From NCBI GenBank assembly GCA_026193675.1, contig JAPHSO010000009.1, positions 1-6,180 of the forward strand: DNA of 6,180 bases, given 5' to 3'. Source of the stretch: Gammaproteobacteria bacterium (lineage in GTDB: Bacteria > Pseudomonadota > Gammaproteobacteria > Thiohalomonadales > Thiohalomonadaceae). The translations under genes were made by a program, and so were the position numbers. This document shows, one piece after another, positions 1 to 6,180 of the stretch. The notes under the pieces were generated by a model that was not told the DNA's origin, did not search any database, and saw nothing but the letters and a program-made list of their open reading frames with translations. The stretch's first letter is position 1. Each line of letters opens with the position of its first letter.

Positions 1-751
1 ATCGATGGAGTACCCACAAACTGCAATTCGGGCACTCACGGAGGAGTCTCTACGACTATTAGAGAATTCTGCATATCTTGTGCTGGCACATGGCCTCAGG
101 GTGCATCGCAAAGATCTGGAGTCTGAACAACATCTAAAAGAGATACTACAGAATTCAAAGAGCTTTTCGATCCGTATTGATATCGATCAGATCTATAACC
201 AGAAGATTAAATCGATCTATAGCAAAATTCTTGAGTACGCTACTGAAATGCAGAGTAAATTCACGCTGGAAGAGCGTGATATTGAGACCATAAGAAATAC
301 GCTGGTTGCCGATCGTCTATTGATTCAGGTGGTTAAGCGCATGAAACCACTGCACAAAAATTTTGAGCACTATATGGATTCAAATAATGAATCGATTAAG
401 AGAGAGTACAACGCGTTGCGTCACGGGATATTAAAGGTATTGCGTGAGATAAAGCGTATTGGACCTGCAGAGAACCTGCCAGAGCATCTGGAAAAGCTCC
501 ACAAGCAGCGTAATAAAGCTAAAAAACTCGATGTACTATTGAATGGTCATATTGATGAGCTTCTCAAAGAGGGGAGCATCAATCGAGAGATGGCATCGTC
601 TCTCATCAATGACAGTTCAAATGCTTCACGTATCATTAAGAATCTGGTTGATATCGCCATCATTCTCTACAAGCCTGAAGATACATTGATTAGTAAAATT
701 GATGAAAAGAATGCCCAGGAGTTTCCCGGCAGTATTAAGGTTGAAAGCTAA
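1..751 (+). CDS. Na/Pi symporter family protein, C-terminal PhoU-like part (5' partial)
   Basis: The reading frame is open to the left edge (the codon before the first ATG is tcg), so this is most likely the 3' end of a longer gene; the ATG at position 5 is probably internal. The visible ~249 residues are soluble, strongly helical and charged, with no membrane segment. They resemble the cytoplasmic PhoU-like region that follows the transmembrane Na_Pi_cotrans domains in bacterial Na+/phosphate symporter-type proteins. Recognisable family traits, numbered from that ATG, are the early AHGLRVHR segment (residues 29-36), the REYNALR segment near residue 134 and the late MASSLINDSSNASRIIKNL segment near residue 200, just before the chain ends. 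By family knowledge the full protein would be an inner-membrane phosphate transporter or a related carrier, with this region as a regulatory or dimerising bundle. Family assignment is from remembered similarity; the membrane part is not visible. It converges with the next gene, with only 4 nt between stop codons. Confidence 0.7.
   Translation, partial: SMEYPQTAIRALTEESLRLLENSAYLVLAHGLRVHRKDLESEQHLKEILQNSKSFSIRIDIDQIYNQKIKSIYSKILEYATEMQSKFTLEERDIETIRNTLVADRLLIQVVKRMKPLHKNFEHYMDSNNESIKREYNALRHGILKVLREIKRIGPAENLPEHLEKLHKQRNKAKKLDVLLNGHIDELLKEGSINREMASSLINDSSNASRIIKNLVDIAIILYKPEDTLISKIDEKNAQEFPGSIKVES
704..729 (-). terminator. Weak candidate intrinsic terminator inside the convergent gene
   Basis: On the minus strand, CCGGG and CCTGG (729-715) can form a 5-bp stem with one G-U pair around the loop AAACT, followed within 6 nt by the T-rich stretch TTCTTTT. 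It lies about 27 nt downstream of the stop codon of the small membrane protein gene, within the last codons of the opposing Na/Pi gene. The stem is short and the T run is broken by C, so activity is uncertain. Confidence 0.25.
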
Positions 752-755
752 ACCT

Positions 756-986
756 CTATCTGGATCGGCTTAATATCAGTTTTGAAGAAAATACTGAGAT
801 TACAGCACTAGTTCCAAACGAGAGCAGCATTAGCGTGAGGATTCCAATAGGGGTTTTCAGGAAAAGGCTGTATTCATGCCTGGGATGATTCTCAACCATG
901 TAGAAACATCCAATAAAAACGATAACGAAAAGTAGCAGCGGCGCTAAATCTGAAATACGGGTTTTAGATCTCATCTCTTCTATCAT
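756..986 (-). CDS. Small two-helix membrane protein of unknown function
   Basis: I do not recognise a family. The 76-residue product starting at the ATG at 986 has a short charged cytoplasmic-type N-terminus (IEEMRSKTR), a first hydrophobic helix at about residues 13-31, a polar loop with His, Arg and Glu (ENHPRHEYS), a second hydrophobic helix at about 46-71, and a basic tail (SRSR). Positive charges at both ends suggest both termini are in the cytoplasm and the loop is in the periplasm. The start is uncertain. The ATG at 986 has a purine-rich stretch and a GGAG 10 nt upstream. A GTG at 1004 adds six residues but has no visible ribosome site, and an ATG at 974 is also possible. A candidate promoter lies upstream in the AT-rich gap and a weak candidate terminator downstream, which favours a real gene. 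It is alone in this role here, and no function can be inferred from its neighbours. Confidence 0.55.
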   Translation of the reverse strand: MIEEMRSKTRISDLAPLLLFVIVFIGCFYMVENHPRHEYSLFLKTPIGILTLMLLSFGTSAVISVFSSKLILSRSR

Positions 987-1061
987 ACCTCTCTCACTCC
1001 ACACTCACAGTTTGATATTTTAATTATTATTGCCCACCGGTAATGGACATATATCTTTATT

Positions 1062-1089
1062 AATATAGACCAATTTTCTGTGTCGTAAA
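1062..1089 (-). promoter_or_regulatory. Candidate sigma70 promoter for the small membrane protein gene
   Basis: Read on the minus strand, TTTACG (1089-1084, 4 of 6 matches to TTGACA) is followed after 16 nt by TATATT (1067-1062, 5 of 6 matches to TATAAT). The gap between rmuC and the small gene is markedly AT-rich. Transcription would start near 1055 and leave a leader of about 70 nt. Chance matches are common in AT-rich DNA, so this is only a candidate. Confidence 0.35.
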
Positions 1090-1097
1090 TATATATC

Positions 1098-2414
1098 CTA
1101 ATCTGATGACTCTGTAATCGATTTTGGCATCTCTTTTTTCACCTTCACGCCAAGTTCAACAAAATCCCCCGCCTGCTTAATTAGATTGCCCCGACCACCG
1201 GTTAGTTTATTCAGCGCCGAATCGTAACTACCCTGCACTGTGGTGAGTTGGGTACCAATCTTCTCGAAGTCTTCAATAAAGCCTCGCAACTTGTCATAAA
1301 CAGCACTCGCCTTATCGGCAATCTTGATCGCATTCTGATTCTGGCGCTCATAACGCCAGATATTCTCAATGGTACGCAGGGTTGCCAGTAGTGTGGTTGG
1401 GGTGACCACAATGATCTTCTGCTCGAAGGCGTCAGAGAAGAGCTTCTCGTCACTCTGGAAGGCGGCAACAAATGCGGTCTCTATCGGCATAAACATCAGC
1501 ACAAAATCGAGACTCCTCACCCCTTTTAGATCGGTATAGTCTTTACTACTAAGACCTTTGATGTGGTTACGTACTGAATTGACCAGTTCAGCCAGCGCCT
1601 TCTCCTGCTCTTTCTCATCTTCGGCTTCAACATAACGGTTGTAGTCGACCAGCGAAACCTTGGAGTCGACCACAATATCCTTGCCTTCAGGCAGGTGCAC
1701 AATCACATCAGGGCGTAGTAGACGATTCTCTGAGTCACGATAGCTACCCTGGGTCTCATACTCGATACCTTTGCGCAGGCCTGACTGCTCCAACACCCGC
1801 TCCAGAACCAATTCGCCCCAGTTACCCTGCGTCTTTTTGTCCCCTTTCAGGGCTCGGGTCAGATTCCTCGCCTCACGATTCATATCCTGATTGAGCTGCT
1901 GTAGCTGCACCAGATGCTCTTTAAGACCGGCCCGCTCCTTCACATCATTGTGATGGATCTCATCGACCCGGCTACGGAAATCTTTCAGCTGCTCACGCAC
2001 CGGCTTGAGGATCTCATCCATTCCCTTGCGGTTGTTTTCGTCAAAGCGCTTGCCCTTTTCATCGATCACTCGATTGGCGATATTCTCAAACTCAGAGACC
2101 ATCTTCTTGCGTGCCTCGTCGAGATCTTTGAGCTGTTGCTGATGGTGTTCCCGCTCCGACTCTATCCTGGTGGTCAACTGAGTATTGCTCAATTGCAGTT
2201 CGTTTAACTGCTGCTGTAGCTGCTGCAACTCAGCCTCTTTGTCATTGAGCTGCGACTCCAGTTTGGGGATCTGTTCGCTACGCGTTTCAAGCCGCGCCAT
2301 CTCATTTTTTAGTAGCAGCTCACGCTCGCCACTTTTGGTACGCATCCAAAGTATGGTCACCACTACAGTGATCACAGCGGCAGCAGCAGCTATCAGTATC
2401 CCAACTAAATCCAA
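1098..2414 (-). CDS. rmuC: DNA recombination protein RmuC
   Basis: RmuC limits recombination at inverted repeats in E. coli and is thought to be a membrane-tethered nuclease-like factor; the biochemical activity is not firmly settled. The domain order fits the family: an N-terminal membrane anchor at about residues 3-23, a long Gln/Glu-rich coiled coil at about 29-115, then the conserved RmuC core. The core carries the signature RALKGDKKTQGNWGE at 187-201, followed by RPD at 234-236 and DSK at 250-252, as expected for a PD-(D/E)XK-like fold. Later family segments include FVLMFMPIE, TPTTLLATLRTI and GGRGN. The length of about 438 residues is somewhat shorter than the E. coli protein because the C-terminal tail is short. 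The start is not ATG. I prefer TTG at 2414, which gives MDLVG and has GGAG 6 nt upstream; GTG at 2417 and TTG at 2426 are alternatives. It lies downstream of the thioredoxin-like gene and probably has its own promoter. Confidence 0.96.
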   Translation of the reverse strand: MDLVGILIAAAAAVITVVVTILWMRTKSGERELLLKNEMARLETRSEQIPKLESQLNDKEAELQQLQQQLNELQLSNTQLTTRIESEREHHQQQLKDLDEARKKMVSEFENIANRVIDEKGKRFDENNRKGMDEILKPVREQLKDFRSRVDEIHHNDVKERAGLKEHLVQLQQLNQDMNREARNLTRALKGDKKTQGNWGELVLERVLEQSGLRKGIEYETQGSYRDSENRLLRPDVIVHLPEGKDIVVDSKVSLVDYNRYVEAEDEKEQEKALAELVNSVRNHIKGLSSKDYTDLKGVRSLDFVLMFMPIETAFVAAFQSDEKLFSDAFEQKIIVVTPTTLLATLRTIENIWRYERQNQNAIKIADKASAVYDKLRGFIEDFEKIGTQLTTVQGSYDSALNKLTGGRGNLIKQAGDFVELGVKVKKEMPKSITESSD

Positions 2415-2420
2415 CACGCT

Positions 2421-2424
2421 CTCC
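2421..2424 (-). promoter_or_regulatory. Ribosome binding site that decides the rmuC start
   Basis: GGAG on the minus strand lies 6 nt before the TTG at 2414 and 3 nt before the GTG at 2417. It lies inside the coding sequence if the TTG at 2426 were used, and that codon has only AT-rich sequence upstream. In-frame extension is blocked by a TGA at 2441-2439. The spacing therefore favours the TTG at 2414. Confidence 0.5.
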
Positions 2425-2453
2425 AATAATTCATTTGATCATCACTATTTATC

Positions 2454-2481
2454 ATTATAACGATGCCAGCCATAATCTGAA
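2454..2481 (-). promoter_or_regulatory. Candidate sigma70 promoter for rmuC
   Basis: On the minus strand, TTCAGA (2481-2476, 4 of 6 matches to TTGACA) is followed after 16 nt by a perfect TATAAT (2459-2454). The -10 box overlaps the stop codon of the upstream thioredoxin-like gene. Transcription would begin near 2447, leaving a leader of about 33 nt that contains the GGAG ribosome site. rmuC may therefore be transcribed both by read-through and from its own start. Confidence 0.4.
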
Positions 2482-2988
2482 TCTCAATCCTAACTCAGAT
2501 GAGTAGCCCCGTGTGACATAACTGATATCCCCCTCACGATTGAGCACAAAGGTGACCGGAACTGAGCTGACCCCAAACTGAGATGATATCTCCCCACTGT
2601 CATCATTAAGAACCGGGTAATTCACCCCCTTCTGCTGTAGAAACTGTTTGATCTCTTCATCACTGCCCGACTGCAGTGCAACTGTCATCATCTTGTAGTC
2701 TCGGTTTAGAGAATCGATGGTCCCATGTTCCAGATTACAGACTGGACACCATGTACCCCAGAAGTGAAGCAGAGAGACCTCTCCCTTCATTCCGCTAATC
2801 GAGAAAGGATGGCCTGAAATGGTATGTCTCTCTAAAGGGGGCGGGGTGCCATGGGCACTGTTGCGGGTTAGCCATGCATCGACCATCACGACGATAATCA
2901 GTAGCAGTATAATATCGACACCAATTGAGATGGCTCTCTTTAGCATGGGCCGCTTTGGTGGAGTTTTGGATTCAATTTCAGAAGACAT
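2455..2988 (-). CDS. Membrane-anchored thioredoxin-fold disulfide oxidoreductase (ScsD/TlpA-like)
   Basis: This is a 177-residue protein with a single membrane anchor at about residues 20-40, preceded by a basic N-terminus (PPKRPMLKR), so the thioredoxin domain should face the periplasm. The redox motif is W-C-P-V-C (cysteines 81 and 84) within LLHFWGTWCPVC, and the cis-proline loop is SVPVTFVL, with Pro144. The late GDISYVTRGYSSE segment is typical of the TlpA/ScsD-like group. Such proteins exchange disulfides with extracytoplasmic partners: reducing apocytochromes, receiving electrons from DsbD-like proteins, or handling copper stress. Which role applies cannot be told from this sequence, and no cytochrome c maturation or scs genes are visible here. 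The start ATG follows the hrpA stop codon by 12 nt and has no Shine-Dalgarno-like sequence in CTCACCATTAGT, so translational coupling to hrpA is likely. Met15 is an alternative start, but it also lacks a ribosome site and would shorten the basic N-terminus. Confidence 0.9.
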   Translation of the reverse strand: MSSEIESKTPPKRPMLKRAISIGVDIILLLIIVVMVDAWLTRNSAHGTPPPLERHTISGHPFSISGMKGEVSLLHFWGTWCPVCNLEHGTIDSLNRDYKMMTVALQSGSDEEIKQFLQQKGVNYPVLNDDSGEISSQFGVSSVPVTFVLNREGDISYVTRGYSSELGLRFRLWLASL

Positions 2989-3000
2989 ACTAATGGTGAG

Positions 3001-6000
3001 TTATCTTATCTGCTTGGCAATATCTGCCCAGCGCTTCTCTAGACGCTTGACCGATACCGTCTGCACGGTCCCAAGCTGCTGGGCATAAAGTGAAATTCGC
3101 AGCTCCTGCAGCAATCCCCCAAATTCAATCACCAGACGATGGCGTAGCTGCTCTTCATTAAGCTTAAGTAGATTATCTTGCAGACGGTTAACCGCAAACA
3201 TCTGCTCACGATCTTTGGTCGGGTTTTGTAATGATTTATCCAACCGCTGCCTGATGGCTTCCGTATAGAGCCCGATACGAACCAGCCACTGTGGCGCCAT
3301 TTTGCTGACGAAATGGGGAGTGATCAGCTGCTCAAGATTTGCCTTAATGTCTGCCACATTTGCAATGAGCTCAGGTGGAAACGGCTTTTTAAACCGTTTA
3401 TTTAGATCCCGATGGATCTCCAGGGCGTCACTGACCGCATGGGTCACAGCCTCACCCACCTCAAACAGCAGTGGACTGATCACCTTTGCCAACGCTTCCA
3501 ACTCACTCTGATCCTTGGGCAGTGGCTGTTCATGACCAACCGCTCTATCCATACAGAGCTCAACAATCGCATCTAGCAGCTCCTGCTTGATCTCATCACA
3601 ACGGCCCATCGGGGCATATTGCAGACAGATCTTCTCGAAGATTGGCAGATCCTTAACCAGTCTCTTCAGACGTTTATGCATAGAGAGATTGAGCAGGCGA
3701 ATCACACCACGTCGATGTTCAAAACTGGCCTGCTCCTCTTTTTCGAAAAGCTGTACCGATACAGAGCCCACCTTATCAACCAACGCTGGGTAGGTTGTAA
3801 AGGTGAGACCGCTCTGTTGTAGCTCATACTCCTGGGGAAGCTCACCAAAGTCCCATTGGGTGATCCCATCACGACTGATGTCATCTGTTTTACTTTGAGT
3901 CAGTGACTTTATCGATTCACGGACCTGACTGGAGAATTGCTGCTGTAACTCAGCTAATCCCTTGCCTTGCGCCACCGATCGGCCCGACTCATCGACCACT
4001 GAGAAGTTAAAGCGCAGATGATCAGAAAGTTGTTGTGGCTGCCACTTTTCTCTTTCAACGGTGATACCGGTAATCTTTTTAAGCTGTTCACTCAGCGTAG
4101 TGAGTAGATCACCTCTACGCTGCTCAATTCGAGCCATCACTGCATCGGCAAAATTGGTGGCCGGTACAAAGTTCTTGCGCAACGATTTGGGTAGACTCTT
4201 AATCAGTGCAACAATCTTCTCATGTAGCATTGAGGGGATAAGCCACTCAAACACCTCAGGGGCAAGACCACCCAACACAGCAACAGGGATCTCCGCCGAA
4301 ATACAGTCCGCATGGTGGCTCGGGTCAAAATGATATTTTAGCGGCAGGCGCAAACCATCAATGTTGATGTGGTCCGGATAATCATGCTGGTCAAGCTCAG
4401 GCTCTTCACGCTGAATATCCTCGCGACTTAGATAGAGCAGCCTAGGCTCAGTCTGTTCAGCGCTCTTGCGCCACTTGTCGAAAGTTGCCCCGCTATAAAT
4501 CCCTTCCGGAATACGCTCATCATAAAATTGAAAGATCTCTTCATCATCAACCAGGATGTCACGTCGACGCGATTTCGCTTCAATCTGCTCCACCTCTTGC
4601 AGCAGTTTTCGATTCTCATGAAAAAATGGCGCATGGGTCTGATAGTCACCATCGACCAGTGCATGACGAATAAACAGCTCTCGCGACAATTTCGGATCAA
4701 TCGGTCCGTAGTTCACTGCCCGTTTCGCAACAATCACCAGTCCATTGAGTGTCACCTGCTCATAGGCTGAGACCTGTGCCGGCTTTTTGGCCCAATGGGC
4801 TTCAAAGTAGTGGGACTTGGTCAGATGTTTAGCAATCGGCTCAATCCACTTCGCCTCAACTTTGGCAACGGTACGTGCAAACAGACGTGAGGTCTCAACC
4901 ATCTCGGCTGCGAGAATCCACTGCGGCTGTTTTTTAGCCAGACCTGAGCCGGGAAAGATATCGAGTTTATTGTTATGTTGCCCCAGATACTTGGGCTGGT
5001 TTCTGCGCTGACCGCTCTTTGCTTTAGTTATCGGCTTTCCCGTCTGACTCTTATCATTGATATCATCCTTGCGAGAGATGTAGCTGATGAGCCCAGTCAT
5101 TAACGCTTGGTGAATCGTATTGTAGTCAGCTGTCCCCTCACCCAGTTTGAAGTTGAGATCTTTGATCACCGTCTTCATCTGCCGATAGAGTTCAGACCAT
5201 TCACGTAGCCGCATAAAGGAGAGGAAGGAGCGTTTGCACCATTTTCTGAACCGGTTTTGACTCAGTTCATGGCGCTGTTCTGTGGTTAGATTCCACAAAT
5301 TGATTAGCGTAATAAAATCGGAATCGCTATCGGCATAACTCTTATGAAATTGATCGGCCTGCTGCTGCTTCTCCAATGGACGTTCGCGCGGATCCTGTAG
5401 AGACAGGGCTGCCACGATAATCAGGATCTCATTGAGCGCACCCAACTCATTTGCCGCATCAACCATCCGTGCCAGCTTTGGATCGATCGGCATACGCGCC
5501 AGTCTCATTCCAATCTTACTCAATTGATAACCATCTTTGTTGCGCTTAAGCGCCTGCAGCTCATTGAGCAGATGGTAACCGTCGTTAATTAAGCGACGCT
5601 CAGGCGGATCGACAAAGGGGAAATCCTCAATCGCACCCAATCGCAACAGGCTCATCTGCAGGATGACACTGGCCAGATTGGTACGCTGAATCTCCGGTGT
5701 CGGGAATGGGTCGCGGGCCTCAAAATCCTCCTCACTGTAAAGGCGAATACAGATGCCATCACTAACACGACCACAACGCCCTTTTCGCTGGTTGGCTGAG
5801 GCCTGCGAAATCGCCTCTATCGGCAAGCGTTGTACCTTGGTGCGATGGCTATAACGACTGATGCGAGCCGTACCGGTATCGATCACAAATTGAATTCCCG
5901 GTACAGTCAGTGATGTCTCGGCCACATTGGTCGCCAACACGATGCGACGGCCGGTGTGGCTTCTGAAGACCCGATCCTGCTCCTGGTTGGAGAGACGAGA

Positions 6001-6180
6001 ATAGAGCGGCATGATCTCAGTATCCCTGAGATTGGATTTTTGCAGCAGTGATGTCGCCTCACGTATCTCTCGCTCCCCCGAGAGAAAGACCAGAATATCC
6101 CCCAACGGATCATCTCGCGTCAGCTCATGCACCGCATTAAGGATCATCTCCGGCTGCTCGGTGGCCTCTCGCTTTCCATC
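3001..6180 (-). CDS. hrpA: ATP-dependent DEAH-box RNA helicase HrpA (5' partial)
   Basis: The frame is open to the right edge: eleven more codons (DGKREATEQPE) precede the first visible Met, so the gene continues beyond the window. About 1059 residues are visible of a family that usually has about 1300. The missing part should hold RecA domain 1 with the Walker A, DEAH and SAT motifs. Numbered from the Met at 6147, the visible part starts with RecA domain 2: motif IV region ILVFLSGEREI (18-28), motif V TNVAETSLTVPG (73-84) and motif VI QRKGRCGRV (120-128). The winged-helix and HA2-type helical region follows at about 150-350, then the FPGSGLAKKQPQW/AAEMVETSR region at about 398-421 (OB-like), and the long HrpA-specific C-terminal region including KSRRRDILVDDE (525-536). 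HrpA unwinds RNA with 3'-5' polarity, and in E. coli it is linked to mRNA processing and to rescue of stalled ribosomes. A Lys/Arg-rich stretch at 362-388 looks longer than in E. coli HrpA. Confidence 0.97.
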   Translation of the reverse strand, partial: DGKREATEQPEMILNAVHELTRDDPLGDILVFLSGEREIREATSLLQKSNLRDTEIMPLYSRLSNQEQDRVFRSHTGRRIVLATNVAETSLTVPGIQFVIDTGTARISRYSHRTKVQRLPIEAISQASANQRKGRCGRVSDGICIRLYSEEDFEARDPFPTPEIQRTNLASVILQMSLLRLGAIEDFPFVDPPERRLINDGYHLLNELQALKRNKDGYQLSKIGMRLARMPIDPKLARMVDAANELGALNEILIIVAALSLQDPRERPLEKQQQADQFHKSYADSDSDFITLINLWNLTTEQRHELSQNRFRKWCKRSFLSFMRLREWSELYRQMKTVIKDLNFKLGEGTADYNTIHQALMTGLISYISRKDDINDKSQTGKPITKAKSGQRRNQPKYLGQHNNKLDIFPGSGLAKKQPQWILAAEMVETSRLFARTVAKVEAKWIEPIAKHLTKSHYFEAHWAKKPAQVSAYEQVTLNGLVIVAKRAVNYGPIDPKLSRELFIRHALVDGDYQTHAPFFHENRKLLQEVEQIEAKSRRRDILVDDEEIFQFYDERIPEGIYSGATFDKWRKSAEQTEPRLLYLSREDIQREEPELDQHDYPDHINIDGLRLPLKYHFDPSHHADCISAEIPVAVLGGLAPEVFEWLIPSMLHEKIVALIKSLPKSLRKNFVPATNFADAVMARIEQRRGDLLTTLSEQLKKITGITVEREKWQPQQLSDHLRFNFSVVDESGRSVAQGKGLAELQQQFSSQVRESIKSLTQSKTDDISRDGITQWDFGELPQEYELQQSGLTFTTYPALVDKVGSVSVQLFEKEEQASFEHRRGVIRLLNLSMHKRLKRLVKDLPIFEKICLQYAPMGRCDEIKQELLDAIVELCMDRAVGHEQPLPKDQSELEALAKVISPLLFEVGEAVTHAVSDALEIHRDLNKRFKKPFPPELIANVADIKANLEQLITPHFVSKMAPQWLVRIGLYTEAIRQRLDKSLQNPTKDREQMFAVNRLQDNLLKLNEEQLRHRLVIEFGGLLQELRISLYAQQLGTVQTVSVKRLEKRWADIAKQIR

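Noticed and set aside
1031..1049. Hairpin TGTCCATTACCGGTGGGCA on the minus strand, in the gap after rmuC.
   Set aside because: The stem needs two G-U pairs and is followed by mixed A/T, not a T run, so I do not call it a terminator or a leader regulator.
1005..1097. Possible small RNA gene in the AT-rich gap.
   Set aside because: There is no terminator with a T run and no recognisable structure; a promoter for the next gene explains the composition.
1211..1471. Second minus-strand frame within rmuC.
   Set aside because: It overlaps the strongly conserved RmuC core in another frame and is rich in Arg and Ser, as expected of a shadow frame.
2201..2230. CTG/CAG-like repeated triplets in rmuC.
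   Set aside because: They encode the Gln/Leu pattern of the coiled coil and are interrupted; there is no sign of a variable microsatellite.
2185..2460. Plus-strand open frame opposite the rmuC N-terminus, rich in Ser and Cys.
   Set aside because: Its odd composition is the antisense reading of Gln/Leu/Glu codons of the RmuC coiled coil and Ala codons of its anchor; no ribosome site or family resemblance.
4428..4700. Minus-strand 90-residue frame and plus-strand frames at 4485-4770 within hrpA.
   Set aside because: All lie inside the conserved HrpA coding region and show the composition of shifted reading.

Overview
The window reads as ordinary chromosomal DNA of a gammaproteobacterium. The evidence is the close similarity of the HrpA, RmuC and ScsD/TlpA-like proteins to their gammaproteobacterial families, standard codon use and an intermediate GC content with AT-rich gaps. 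The species cannot be named from the sequence alone. A free-living or symbiotic marine type is a guess only.

Layout, left to right. Positions 1-751 (+) hold the C-terminal part of a Na/Pi-symporter-type membrane protein, its PhoU-like helical cytoplasmic region, cut by the left edge. It converges with a run of four genes on the minus strand. Read in their own direction these are: the 3' four-fifths of hrpA, a DEAH-box RNA helicase cut by the right edge (6180-3001); a membrane-anchored periplasmic thioredoxin-fold protein with a CPVC active site (2988-2455); rmuC, a DNA-recombination-associated protein (about 2414-1098); and a small two-helix membrane protein of unknown function (about 986-756).

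hrpA and the thioredoxin gene are 12 nt apart and are probably co-transcribed. rmuC starts 28-40 nt further on and has a good promoter candidate of its own, whose -10 hexamer TATAAT overlaps the stop codon of the thioredoxin gene. The small gene lies 93-111 nt beyond rmuC, behind an AT-rich gap that contains another promoter candidate. The four genes do not form a recognisable pathway. They cover RNA helicase and ribosome maintenance, extracytoplasmic disulfide chemistry, and DNA maintenance.

I found no rRNA, tRNA, CRISPR array, insertion sequence, phage gene or defence cassette, and I do not think the window holds an undescribed system. The most useful leads are small ones: the uncharacterised two-helix protein, the start site and promoter arrangement of rmuC, and a basic insertion in HrpA.
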